Below are positions 51,067-63,447 of a stretch of DNA of 64,000 bases, in pieces. Both the position numbers and the translations under genes were made by a program. Positions within the stretch are counted from its first letter, which is position 1. Every line of letters starts with the position of its first letter. The stretch lies in NCBI GenBank assembly GCA_030141585.1, contig JAQIFP010000005.1, positions 1 through 64,000 of the forward strand. The letters are read 5' to 3'. The stretch comes from Ophryocystis elektroscirrha (Eukaryota > Apicomplexa > Conoidasida > Neogregarinorida > Ophryocystidae). The notes beneath the pieces are model-generated. The model saw only the letters and a list, made by a program, of their open reading frames with translations. It was not told the origin of the DNA and ran no database searches.

Positions 51067-54000
51067 TTAAAACTGAGCATCCTCTAAACATTCCAGAAAA
51101 AAAAAGAAGTGACAGAAGACATAGTGAACGTATCAAATACGAGGATAAACATAAATATTATGATGACTACAATTATCGGCATGATAAGTCAAGAAAGGTT
51201 AGAGTCTCCGAAAGTTACGCTTTCTCAAAAGATCGATTTATCAAAGAAGAAACTAAACGAGATAATGAAGCAGCTATGGCTTCCAATCAAAAGTATTCCA
51301 GTTCATCTTATACATCTCATAATTATGCACCTAAACATCGGGATCGAACATTAATATATATTAACGAGAAATATTTATTAAATGACTTCTTACAATTATG
51401 TAGTCAAGTGCAAAATTTGGGGCATCATATTAACAGTATGGCTTCAAGAATATACGAAATATCTATTGAATATAGTGATACAGATCCCGCTGCATTTGAT
51501 GTTCTACAACCGCCCATTTTTGAATTACCATTAGAAATTGATCAAATGTTGTCTAGTAATTTAAAAAGTATATCTAATGTAATTGAAAGATTAGTATTAA
51601 GGTTACCTATAGCTCCCAATATTTTTGCTACTATGATAGCCATCTGGCATTTTCGCAAATCCGCATTACCTGGAAACATAAGCTTAGCAGACTTGAACTC
51701 TCTGAAAACAAAAAGTTTTTTGGAAAGTATAGATGACGTTAATTTACGTAAGATCAGAAAAACAAAGAAAAGTTGGTGGCTCGCTCATACTACGTCTTAT
51801 TTTATAATAAATTCCATTCATAATAAAATAGAACGATTATTATTAAATGGACAATGGATGGAAGCTGGTTTAGGAATACAGTTTTTCTGCGAATTAGTAA
51901 ATTTGAATATAATTGATTTGTCTAGCTTACTCTTTTTAATACAGCAGCTATTAGAATTGATTTTGACGTGTCAAAATGTGTATCATACCAAATTCATGCT
52001 GTATAATATTTTGAGAGTATTACCCAAAATACAGCACCCTAAGTTTTTTGATATGCTCACAGCAAACGATAGTTTTAAACTGTTGAGAATTATAGTATTT
52101 TCTCTTGTTGATGAAGAAAGTTTAGATAAATTTGCAAATGAAGATGATTTAAACGTAATTAATGATGAATTCGACAGTGTAAGTCAATTAAAGAAAGTAT
52201 TGTCCAACAAGTCAATATATGATGAATTAACAATCTGCCCTTTAACAAATTTAGATGACGATATGTATATAACCAAAAATTGTTCGTTACAAAAGTGTCT
52301 CTCTGCAATTAAAGCTTTAAGTAAAATTCAATGGAAAGCGAGGTTTAATTTCCATGTTTATCACCATGAACAGCTTGTATCTTTACTAGATGAACAGCCT
52401 CACGCAGTTCAACACCATTTACGTTTAATCTCAATTGGATCTGTCTACTCTTTGATAGATGGCATAGATAAACAACTTATGTTTCAAAGACACATTTATT
52501 TAACAGGAGAAGCTTCAGGAGCTCCGAAAGAAACATTAGAAAATGTTTCTGTAGGAAGAAATGCAGTCTATCAACATTATCACGTTAAACTATTTTCGGA
52601 TGAAATAATAAGACAGCAATTGCCAGGTGTATTACCCTTGTTAGAACATGACTATTGGCAAGTTGAAGAAGAAATTTTGTCTACTTTACACGCTTTCAGA
52701 CATTCCATAGATCTGTGTTCTACGGCTCTATTAAAAATCAATATACAACATGACCAGTTTGACTTAATATTGGTAGAGATCCTTTTAAATGAAATGTTGA
52801 TCATACCTTATTCTGCCGAGTACCCGAAGTTTTACTGTTTATTGCTTGAAAAAATGACAAATCTGCAATCTACGTTAATTAGCTTCATAAATATAGCAAT
52901 TCGTAGGTTAAGTGATCTCTGTGATTACCTGGACATACAAGTAATTGATAAATTGAGTACATTTATGAGTTACTGGATAAGTTGCCAAAAAAGTCCCATA
53001 GTGTGCTTCAATACAATACTAGACAATTTCAATTATAATGTTGGTAATCATATGAAGTTGGAATACTTCCTACGCTTAATGTTTCAAAAACTATCTCATT
53101 ATATGTATTTGAGTGAAGCAGAGATTGATTTGTATTCTGAATGGTCTCGTGGTTTAATTCCAAGCTCTAAAATACAAATTGATTGTTCCCTGAATAATTT
53201 AATAAGTGATTATCAAATGCAGTTAAATCAATGTCTCAACACAATAGAAAAAATTGACGATGAAAATAAGCGGAATGATGAGAACAGTCAACAAAGTGAA
53301 CAAGAACTAACTTTAGAACAACTAAGAAAACCTCCTATTTACCCATTAGAATATGTATTTTTGCGACGTTTAATAGTATCCAAGCTAAGATCTGAAACTC
53401 AAAAAAGAGCTGCAAAACATATAATTAGTACTGTAATTTTTTCAGTTTTAGCAAAAAACAAAAGATTATCAGAGTTACCTGAAAACTCCTTTTTCGAAAA
53501 ATTGACAAATCCAGGTATTTATGATTATTATTACTATTATAATCAATATTACTAGTATAATAATATTAAAATAATACCTTTATCAATAATATCATCCAAA
53601 TCATTCTGTTACATTTAACAGTAGTAATTTACTTATATGTGTAGATATGCGTGTTTATTAAAAATAATAGTATTGTTTTTTATTATTGTATTATGATTTT
53701 CAACAGAAATATACTTAAGATTAAATAACTTTATAAAACCTGATGTTGATTTGGAGGGGGAGGATACTTTTATTGAAAAACCTGAAACGGAAGAGAGTGA
53801 AAATTTTGACGCTGTTCTTTCTGAGATCACACAGTATAGCTATAAATTTGATCAAAGCAGTGAAAATTGGTTGCTGAATGATTTACTACAGTTAACTACC
53901 AAGGTATTTTTGGGCCATGGTAGTAAATCGATATACCATTTTTACCGTGTTATTGAGTTATACCATGATATTTTCCTTCAATTTAAATTACAATATGAGT

Positions 54001-54755
54001 CAGATGAAACTGAGAATTACAATAAAGTCATTTTAAATACCGCTTATAATTGCTGGAAAAATTGTCCAAAAAGGTAGGTTTTTTAGCATAATTTTTACTA
54101 TGTGCAGATTAACGACCGTTTTAGAAATATTAGTCAGGAGAAATATTATAACGGATTTTAGTTTACAGTCCTTCATTATTGAGCATTTTTCTATTGTTTC
54201 TTTAACTGAATATGTTGTCTTTGATTTATTGTTACTTTTATTACGCTCCTCTTTAACCAAACTGTATCAAGCACGGAAATCGGCCCATTTAATAAAAAAA
54301 GACGAGTTGTAAATATCAAAAATAAATTACATATGCATATATATACACAAACGCATATTTATAATAAAATTTTTACATTTTAGTGTTGGAGAAATGTTAG
54401 AAGAAAATTCATTACAAAAAGCATCTCTTGATGTCCCAGACGAAAGACATAATAATTTATTAATTCAAGGATTAACCACACTATGCCAACGTTACGACCT
54501 TGAAGTTCAGGAGCATTCAGTACGTTTTACTACATTTCTAGTCAAATATCTCAGTTTTCAACAATAAGTTTAAACTAATTTTATTTTCAGAATGAGTTCT
54601 TCAACAATTTAATGGAAGGTTTTATTATGTTATATGGAAAGATTCATTTATATTATATGGATAATTCTTTCTTTACTGATCATGTAAGTTTCAAAATCTA
54701 TAAACTGTGTTTAAGACATTCTCTAATAAGTCTCAAAATCTCTTGGACAAATTGA
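51048..54755 (+). CDS. NCBP1: nuclear cap-binding protein subunit 1 (CBP80)
   Basis: Large subunit of the cap-binding complex with CBP20; acts in pre-mRNA splicing, export and decay. Exon 1 has an RS/charged N-terminal tail (ERIKYEDKHKYYDD) then three MIF4G-like helical regions: NGQWMEAGLGIQFFCELVNLN, LYNILRVLPKIQ, KALSKIQWKARF, QHYHVKLFSDEIIRQ, LILVEILLNEMLIIP and LSTFMSYWISCQKSP. A GTATTT donor at 53514 joins to EIYLRLNNFIKPDVDLEG and the third MIF4G part NDLLQLTTKVFLGHGSKSIYHFYRV, LNTAYNCWKNCPKR, RLTTVLEILVRRNIITDF, FVGEMLEENSLQ and NEFFNNLMEGFIML. About 1,080 residues. The stop is at 54755 if the GTAAGT after FFTDH is not used; the end is approximate. Confidence 0.85.
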
Positions 54756-54973
54756 ATAATATTAAAACCTATTTCTATCCAAGCCAAATTGATCGAATTG
54801 TTAAGAATTAATTAGTTTTTATCGTAAAAAGGGGTTTTGTTACATAAAAAAATTTGTCTCTATGTAATCAAAAAACACATTTCATAAATTTTACAAATGA
54901 TTAAAATCATATCTTTTGATTTAAAAAGCAATAATCAAAATATTACGTGTGCCTGATATATGGTTTATTTTCT

Positions 54974-56644
54974 ATGTTTGAACTTGAGACTTATACAGCT
55001 AAAGACGACAAGAAAAATAAACATATTATAGAGGAAGATAAAGTCTCTCAAGGTCTTAATAAAAATACACTTAATTAGTTCTTTTAAAGTCGAAAAATAA
55101 ACTTATAATTCTTCTCACTGCATCAGATTATATGCTTATGTAGATGACGAACCAAATATTGAAGAATCTTTGAAAATATTTTGCCCATATTGCGAGAGAC
55201 ATATTTACAGTGTTATATTTTCAAGGCCCTCAATATGGGCTTACGTTGTCTCTGGGTTTGTTGTTCTCATATTCGGATGGATAGGGTTTGTAATCATTCC
55301 TTTCTTATGGCCATTAATGAAAGTAGTGTTTGCTTTGAACTCAAGTCCAGAAATAGGTCAATGTACACAAATGTTCAATTTGTGAGGCTGCTTTACAGAA
55401 ACAATACAATACATCATGTACTCGTTTCAGAGAACAAGTAGGGGTTGTTTTCTCTATTTATTATACAATGCAGATAGTAACTATAAGACTTGGATCATGT
55501 GCCATCGTTTTGACGCGAACATACATTATAGTTGGGTTGATATTACTAAGCCTGTTAACATTTTTACTTTCAATAAAATGGTATCTTGTGACATATGGGT
55601 TGCCCGATATTACAAAAGGTTTGCCATGATAATGAAACTCTTAGTATACTACACTGTCTTTATCATGAACTTACGGTTTGAAATCATTTATATTAAACAT
55701 AACCAATCTTAATTATAATTTTATTAAATTATCATCATAAGATTGAATTGCTGAAATAGATATGTTTAGGACCATTAATTCCGGAGACATGGGATGATTA
55801 TATCAATGATTGTGGCAATCCAGTTTACTCCATTAATCCTTTGAAAGCTGAAAGTACGTTTGAAGAAAAGTATATGGGGAAGACTGTGAAGTGGTATGGG
55901 AAAATGCATCATGTGGAAAAAGGAATATTAACAAAGAATTTTTTGTATTTAAAGTAAAGAATATTTTACTGAAATAATAATCACATAATATATATGTGAA
56001 ACATTGTTGTTTGTATTCAAATGACGGTTTTTTTAACAGTATGGATGCTTCTTCCAATCTAAGAAATGATGTCCGTGACATTATGCTCATATTTGGAAAA
56101 GAGCTTAAATCTAAAATTAAATCTTTAAATGCGGGAGACGTTCTTGATTTTGAAGCTACACTTATGGAAATGGGAAAAAGGTAACTTTTGTAAAACTCAT
56201 TCAATTGTATAGGGGAAAACCGCAACTAGGTGTTTTATGGGACTTCAACGTTACTAAAGATTTTAGCAAGTTAGAACGTTTTGATTTTAAGCGTTCGGTA
56301 TGAATTGATACATTTAAAACAATTATAGTTTCGAATCATTGAAATAGGGCATATGATGGCTTCCCCTTTCATGTTTCCAAGTATGTTGATGAATATAATT
56401 CATGACATGGATGATGATGCTGAAAATTCAATCCAATTCAACGTTATCCAGCCAGATAGTGTACAGCCTATTAGCGCTAGTTGAACAATTTGGTGATTTA
56501 TCTTAATGAAAAATTTCAGGCTCTGATGTGTTCGAGTTTTCCTTAGATGTTTTTCGAGGAAATAATGTATTAGATATTTTTGTTAAAAAAGCTTCTTGGT
56601 TTCGCTATAGACAAAAACATAGTATAAATAATATGTTTGTATAA
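54974..56644 (+). CDS. LITAF-type zinc membrane domain plus OB-fold-like protein
   Basis: The LITAF-like part has a first CPYCERH, a hydrophobic hairpin (SIWAYVVSGFVVLIFGWIGF, IIPFLWPLMK) and, after removal of a 34-nt intron, VHKCSICEAAL: the CxxC...HxCxxC zinc pair. Next comes a separate TM (TYIIVGLILLSLLTFLLSI), then a lumenal or cytosolic domain: YINDCGNPVYSINPLKAES, VKWYGKMHHVEKG, NDVRDIMLIFGKELKSKIKSLNAGDVLDFEATLMEMGK and KPQLGVLWDFNV. W.G....V....G DV..F.ATL resembles wolframin-type OB folds. It ends YRQKHSINNMFV. The first exon join is not clean: ATG 54974 gives 26 codons that do not meet the next exon in phase, so the true start is uncertain. Confidence 0.65.
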
Positions 56645-56645
56645 A

Positions 56646-57295
56646 TTATTTTATGTTAAAGAGTAAATTAAAATTATTTACCTTTCTTAATTTTTTTTCC
56701 ATTTCTAAAGCTTGCTTATATTGCTCACGTGGTGTTGTAACAGCTTTTTTAGAAAATATTACAACAATACCTTCAATGACTGCTAAGAATACACCTCCGA
56801 CAGCAGCTTGCTTTACTGCGCTTTTTAAGCCGCCTCTTAGAGCAAGAGTACCTCCTGTTGCTGCTCCAGCATATATTGCGTTCCAGCTATCGTCTTTATT
56901 ACGCAACCTTTGACTTATACAATCGTAAAAACTGAAAGTACCTCCCCAGGCCGCAAAGCTTCCTATGTATAAACATATGTAATTTATGATAATAATGATG
57001 TGTAAGAAGTTATACAGCTCCAAAATTACTTTTACATTACCTCCTAATATAGGACCATTCACTCTTCCACAATAGAAACCGTTTTTTAATTTTTGATGAT
57101 ACGGCGAATTAACAAAATTTTTTCCGAAATTCCATAAAAATCCACCAACGCATCCCATGGTAAAAGCCCCTCCTGATATAATACTTAACGACATGTATAT
57201 ATATAATTAATGGGTTTCAAAAAATATTGTAAATTACCAATGTCACTGATTACACGATCTGGACAGGGAGCTCTGTTGAAATCTCTGTAGGCCAT
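56646..57295 (-). CDS. TIM17: Tim17-type mitochondrial inner-membrane translocase subunit
   Basis: ATG 57295. Exon 1 (MAYRDFNRAPCPDRVISDIG) joins across an intron to GAFTMGCVGGFLWNFGKNF, giving the RI..D.GGAFTMG..GG signature of Tim17. After a second intron follow GSFAAWGGTFSFYDC, RNKDDSWNAIYAGAATGGTLALRGG and AAVGGVFLAVIEGIVVIF: four TM segments with GxxxG repeats. About 165 residues. It is a core TIM23-complex channel subunit importing preproteins into the mitochondrion. Its stop and the stop of the convergent LITAF gene have one base between them. Confidence 0.93.
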
Positions 57296-57509
57296 TTTTT
57301 TTTTAATGATAGTTTTATTTATTTTGGATATATTGCGAAAACTTTTATTTAGGTGCCGTTCCAGTATTTATCTGTATAAATTGAACCTTACTTGTTCTCT
57401 ATTTAAATTTTTTTTTTTAGTAACGATTGTTAGTAATTATTTTATATTAACTTGCTTTATTTTAACAAAACCACTTTTACATTCTTTAATTAAGTTCTTA
57501 TAAGAATAA

Positions 57510-57976
57510 ATGTCCAAAATGTTTGATGTACTATTAACAAATTTTAATAGCGATGAAACCTTGTAGACTTATAAATTTTGTGTAATTGATCCTTAGATTT
57601 TCAAATTTTGAAAAACAACCCAATAATGCTGCTTCAAATAGACATTGCTGTCATGCAAAAATACCTTTTCAATTAATAAAAAACTTATTAAATCAATTAG
57701 AACATGAAATCATTCTGATTAAAAACGAGATGAATTTGGCAATTAACAAGTAACTAAATTTGGGCTGAAGCTCACTTTCTTAGTTTGGATGCCAAATTAC
57801 TTGAGGCTAATAATACCATAGAAAAACAAGAAAGACTTATTGAAAGGCTCAATAAAAATCAAAAACCTTTACGGTCCAGACGAATTATTATTAAAAAAAC
57901 CAATGAATTTGAAGAGCTGGAAATTTGTGAGCAACAAGGAAAAGTTTTATTGGCATCCGCCAAAAAAAAATTTTGA
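57510..57976 (+). CDS. small coiled-coil protein, unassigned
   Basis: Three exons with introns of about 34 nt: MSKMFDVLLTNFNSDET, LFSNFEKQPNNAASNRHCCH to IILIKNEMNLAIN, then NLDAKLLEANNTIEKQE to VLLASAKKKF. About 132 residues, with a continuous heptad pattern from residue 50 (NNLLNQLEHEIILIKNEM, KQERLIERLNKNQ). No known domain. The frame is open across all joins, which supports it as a gene. Confidence 0.6.
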
Positions 57977-58078
57977 GTAGTTTACTCATTAAAAGCAACA
58001 ATAACAATCAAAGGGACAAAGTTCTGTTTCGCCACCATTATTATCTATAAACATTTACAATATAAAAATTAATTCGTA

Positions 58079-58420
58079 TTAAATGCATTCTATATAATTA
58101 TTGAACGTTTCACTACCTAAACCTAATGATTCTTCTGAATAGATTCTATATCCTTCATTCGTGAATTTGCAGGAACTTTTTGTAGTTGGAATTAGATCAT
58201 CGGAGTGCTCGTTTCTATGACTGTTTTTCATCCGATCATCATCTTTCTTATTTTTTGCTTTGTATATTTTTTTAGTCGGTTTTTCAATTTTCGGAGTGGA
58301 AATTTTATCAGACACTTTATGTTTTCCTAAATCTTCAAAAATTGCACTTATTATAGATTTGCTATCGCCTATAGAGTTATTGCTATTAGTGTTTTTTTTT
58401 TTAAGGTTTTTTTTTACCAT
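58079..58420 (-). CDS. DUF1764-like small protein
   Basis: A single exon of 113 residues from ATG 58420. It is lysine-rich (VKKNLKKKNTNSNN, PTKKIYKAKNKKDDD) with an SAIFEDLGKHK segment and a C-terminal FTNEGYRIYSEESLGLG, which fits the (T/D)EG..IY.EEELG. block of eukaryotic DUF1764 proteins of unknown function. Likely nuclear given its charge. The upstream MLSV codons include a non-ATG start and are not used. Confidence 0.65.
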   Translation of the reverse strand: MVKKNLKKKNTNSNNSIGDSKSIISAIFEDLGKHKVSDKISTPKIEKPTKKIYKAKNKKDDDRMKNSHRNEHSDDLIPTTKSSCKFTNEGYRIYSEESLGLGSETFNNYIECI

Positions 58421-58452
58421 TACAGATAACAAACCTATTAGCCGAGAGAGCC

Positions 58453-61272
58453 ATGAATTCAGAAAATAACATAGCTCCGGGGCTTGATGGAGGTATATTG
58501 TTTACTTATGTCATTTAGTAATTTTAGGGAGCGTTCAAACTAATGTGAATTATTACTCACATCCTGCTACCCAATATATGCCTTACATTGACCCCAAATT
58601 AATACCTCCTGATGTTAATCCAAATCCTTATTGCTTCTTAGGACCCGTTCCAAACCCTGTCAACATTCCCGTTATTCCTTACTTTGATTCTTTTTTACCT
58701 CCTGATGCTTTCAAAAAATGTCATTTACACACAAAACCTCGCTTAACATGCAAGTATTGTAGAAAATATAAAAGCGCTCTTGTTACTTCAAAATTGCTGG
58801 TAAATTTATATATAGAATTAAATTTATTTATTATATAACGTAATACCATTGTTAACTACTTATTCCAGCAACATCAAGCGCGATTGACTCAGCAGCAAGA
58901 AACCCTTCGAACTATGAATCATCCTGCTTCTGTGTTTGAGCCAAATGAATCATGGGCCGCAATTGAAATGTAATAATCACAATGTTTATATATATATTGT
59001 AGGACAAATATTACTACGTTTAATGTTAACAATCTCTTAAGAGAGAATATACTGTCATCTGAATATTACAAATCGTTGTAGTAAGTTTTCACATCACTTT
59101 ACGGAAGTAATTGAAAAAAGTAGTTATCAAAATAAAGTTACTTCGTGAATAGAAAATTTAAATAACTACTTTTTACAGCTAGGTATACAATTAATTTATA
59201 ATTAAAGTTTAAAAGTTAAGCATTTTGCCTAGCCAATCTATGACCAAATATCTCACTTTACAACATGTCTTAATTGGAACTCTAAAATGGATATAAATTC
59301 TAATTTGTGGATAGTGTATGTTTCTTAATGTCCTTTTAATAGAATTTACGTGCTCTTACAGTAAATATGAAGATGTTCAATTATCATTTTCAGTGACATG
59401 AAAAATTATTTGGAAATTGTCAATGAAATATGTAACTATGCTGATCACGCAGGTATTAATTAAAATACATACTGTCTATTATTTTAATCAAAATATCTTT
59501 ATCAATCAACTTTGGTTTTAGCGTTGTTTTTTCTACAGAACCATACTGTGCTGGAAGTTCTCGAGCTCCATCCACATTATTCTGTTGTCTCTACAAGTTA
59601 TTTACCTTACGCTTAAAACAGCATGAAGTAAACTCATAAGAATATTTTGATGCAGTTTAGATTCAAAATTTACTTGATTTCAGTGAATCTTCTTATGTGC
59701 GATGTGCTGGGTTTTTATATTTACGCTATGTTTTATCTCTTGACAAGGTTCTAACATTTATTGTAATATCTCCATTATAGCTTTGGGAATGGTTTTGCCC
59801 CTATTTTCTGGACGATGACTCTTTTTCACCGGGGACAGATAAACAAAAACTTACGTAAGCCAAATGTCTTACTATTTTTTTTTTTAAATATTTCAAATTC
59901 AATTAATTTTTGTTCTTCAGTACAATCGGAGAATATGCTGAACGTTTAATGACAGATGATCGTTATTTTTCTACAGGTAAAAGCTTGAAATTAAGGCGCC
60001 TGTAATAATCTTTCTTAAGTCATTTAATTTATTAAAAGTGTTTAAATTAAAAAGGGATTAATAATTTTTCATTAAGTTCAGCTGCATATGTGAACAAACT
60101 GATGTTAGTTTACTATTTGCGTTCTCATTTTCAGTGCTTCCTAGGATTCCAGTAAAGTTGAAATCTCACTACGGAGCTCAATTAATGCCTTTGCCTGCTC
60201 ACAGAAAACAAAAAGCTTTAAATAAAGCAAATATTGATCATTTTAAGCCTGGAGTAATTGTTGCAGCTTGCGTCAAGTGCGTTTTTTGTCATTTGATTTT
60301 TTAATAGTGGAGAGTGGGTTGAAGGAACATTAGTATCTGTTGAAGATCCTACTTCAGGACAAGCTGCTTGTCAAGTTCAAATTGAAGATGAAGATGATCA
60401 TATAGAGCTTGTAGATTTAGGTCTTGTTATAATCTTAACAGCTAAAATGTAAGAATTGCATAAATAAAATGTGATTGTACATTCATAGTATAATAATTTT
60501 TAAGCATTATTAATGATTTATCAGTGTATAACGCACGATTGAAATTCTATGCATTTTAGTCGAAAGCTTAAAAGACATCAAGAAAGGCAAAACAGACAAT
60601 TTACACTTGGACGTCCTCCATTAGTTAAAAGACAAAAAAATCATAAATCTTCGCACGAATCAGCATCTCATCAGAATTCCTCAACAAGAGAACCCGCTCT
60701 CCAACGTTCTCGTCATAAAGGGCGTAGCTACAATGTCTATGACAGTCCCAGTCATCATCAAAATCGCAGTTGCAGTCGCAGTAGGAGTCGAAGTATAGAT
60801 AAATGTAAACGTCTAAAAGACCGTCGGAGTACTTCAAGAGACAACAATACTAGACGAGAAGTGAGTCCAAGATCTAGACGTATTAGAGAAAGGTAAAACG
60901 TTTCTAGAATCGATATTTTTGTTATAGATCGAATAGTCCTATTGAGTTGTCGGGACTTACTGAGCAGGATATGCTGAAAGAATTTAAACGACGTGAACAA
61001 GCAAAAGCTTTAGCTTCTGGAAAAGTAATACTACTCTATTTGATATTATTCTTCAGGATTACGCAAGAAGACCAACATCTTACAAATCTTCGTTGTCTTT
61101 AAGATTTTCGGGCACTACTGCTAAACCAAGCCGTGGATTATCACCGCCAGTCAAAACAATTCATAAGCCGCCTGCAGAGGAACCCAAACATGTTGTTACA
61201 ACACCTACCCAGTCCGTTCAAGAACCTTCTCAAGAGTATCAAGAACGCATGGCTCAATTAATGAGAAAGTAA
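58453..61272 (+). CDS. PRP38: pre-mRNA splicing factor PRP38 family
   Basis: Spliceosome B-complex activation factor. ATG 58453. N-terminal extension: Y/P-rich (QYMPYIDPKLIPPDV, YCFLGPVPNPVNIPVIP) then CHLHTKPRLTCKYCRKYK, a possible zinc knuckle. PRP38 domain on many short exons: MTNITTFNVNNLLRENILSSEYYKSLY, NYLEIVNEICNYADHAEPYCAG, RAPSTLFCCLYKLFTLRL, SSYVRCAGFLYLRYVLSLDK, LWEWFCPYLDDDSFSPG, TIGEYAERLMTDDRYFST and VLPRIPVKLK. Then SGEWVEGTLVSVEDPTSG and DDHIELVDLGLVIIL, a Tudor/KOW-like strand set, an RS domain (NRSCSRSRSRSIDK) and a tail ending QERMAQLMRK. About 600 residues. Confidence 0.88.
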
Positions 61273-61461
61273 GAGATATCATGATATAAGAATATTTTAG
61301 GTATAATAAATAAATTATTCTGAATTAGCATTTTTCAAGGGTTTCGCGGTGTTTATAGTTTGCAATCAGACTAGCTTTTTTCTATTTTGGAAGATTTTTT
61401 TTTTTTGAACTATAATCCTGAACTACCAAATTTATTTGATTTTGTGTTGGCTAGTGTTGAA

Positions 61462-63332
61462 ATGAATCAAAATTACTTGAATGATTTAAATTTTATAGAA
61501 AAATTGTCTGAAAATAAGTACTGCATCAAAAAGGGGTTTGTGAACAACATGAATGTAGAGGCTGTTTTTTATGTTAATGATGAGTTGAAAAACCTTGTTT
61601 TTAATGAATTGCAAGAATTTCATCAAAATAATAATAGTTTTTTTCTACCTGCTTTGAAACAACTTGCCAATGTTGCTTCTCTCCCAGGAATATTGAAGCA
61701 TTCAATTGGGCTTCCTGATATACACTCAGGTGTTACAATTAACATATGTCATACTTTTAGGTTATGGTTTTGCTATTGGAAATGTTGCAGCTTTCGATTT
61801 AAGTGATCCTTTTTCCGTAGTTTCTCCTGGAGGTGTGGGATTTGACATCAACTGTGGAGTACGAGTTATCAGAACTAATCTATTAGAAAAAGATATAAAA
61901 GACCTGAAACCACAATTAGCTAAATGTTTATTCAATAAAATACCAGTGGGAGTAGGAGCCAGAAGTTCAGTGAATTGTAACCATCATGGTATAATCATAA
62001 TTTAATATTTTAATTGGGTTTTTACTATAGAATTGACAGATGTCCTTGAACTGGGTTTAGATTGGTGTGTTAAAAAAGGTTTTGCCTGGGAGGAAGACAA
62101 AGAAAATTGTGAGGAGACAGGCAGAATGGTATCAGCAAATCATAAAAAGGTTTCCGCTAGAGCCAAAAATAGAGGTTTGACTCAATTAGGTACTTTAGGA
62201 GCCGGAAATCATTATGCTGAAATTCAAGTTGTTTCCGAAATTTATGACAAACAATCTGCAAAGCAAATGGGCATAGAGCAAGAAGGTCAAGTGTGTATAA
62301 TGCTACATTCAGGATCACGTGGTCTTGGTCACCAAGTTGCTACTGATTATTTGATCAAAATAGAAAAATTTTCTCAAAATTCTAATATGATCTTGAATGA
62401 CAGACAATTAGCTTCAGCAAGAATTTCAAGCGAAGTAGGGCAAAGCTATTTGAATGCTATGGCAGCAGCAGCAAATTACGCCTGGGTGAATCGGTAAATA
62501 TTCTCAACTTATACAGAAATTTTAAGATCTACAATGACTAGCCTTGTTAGAGATGTTTTTTGTGAAGCTTTCAAAACTTCAGCTGATGATCTTGACATGC
62601 ACGTTATATATGATGTGTCACATAACATTGCTAAGTTTGAGGTAAATTTCATAATTGACTATTTTTAGTTTCAATATAAAAATATTAAATACAAAAATGC
62701 AAACATTTTACATACGATAGTAGTATCATGAATAATAATAATGCTTCTTGTAGAAACATTTGGTTGATGGAAAAGTGAAAGACGCGCTGGTGCATCGTAA
62801 AGGATCAACAAGAGCATTCCCTCCTAATCATCCATTAATACCTTTAAAATATCAAGACATTGGACAACCTGTCTTGATTGGAGGATCTATGGGAACCAAT
62901 TCATACATTTTAACAGGAACTGATAATGCAATGAAAGAATCTTTCGGTTCCACATGTCACGGAGCAGGAAGAGCTATTAGTAGAAATAAGTCAAGAGCTC
63001 AAATGACATATCAAAGTGTATTCCAAGATTTAGCTGATAAAGATATATCGGTACGTAGATTTAAGATTTACACGCATTGCATAGTGAAATAACCAACCCA
63101 TTCTAAAAACTTATCAGATCAATTTATGAAAATGTTGATAAAATGCTGCTTTAGGTTTGTGTTGCATCTCCCAAACTGTTAATGGAAGAAGCTCCTATGT
63201 CTTATAAAGATATATCTTCTGTTGTTCAAGTAAAATTAATAAATGTTAGCTATTTTATTTAAGACTTGTCAAGACGCTGGACTTTCCAACAAATGTATTC
63301 AACTTCGACCTGTTGCAGTAATCAAAGGTTAA
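61462..63332 (+). CDS. RTCB: tRNA-splicing ligase RtcB
   Basis: GTP/Mn-dependent RNA ligase joining 2',3'-cyclic-phosphate to 5'-OH ends in tRNA splicing. ATG 61462 ([15 protein letters not shown]) matches the family start; the frame extends upstream only to non-ATG codons. Motifs: [21 protein letters not shown] (31-nt intron between them), [18 protein letters not shown] (metal cysteine), [73 protein letters not shown] and [12 protein letters not shown] with the guanylated histidine. It ends [13 protein letters not shown]. Seven exons, about 505 residues. Confidence 0.96.
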
Positions 63333-63447
63333 TGGTTGACGTGTAAACTATTTTTTTTTACATATATAGAGCATACGCTTCTGTCAATAATTTTTTTATT
63401 ATAATATAATTAGTAATAATTTGAGTAACTAGTCAATCATATCTGAC

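Noticed and set aside
55181..55441. Alternative ORF across the LITAF exon
   Set aside because: The competing frame has the CPYC zinc motif and membrane hairpin and joins in phase to VHKCSIC.
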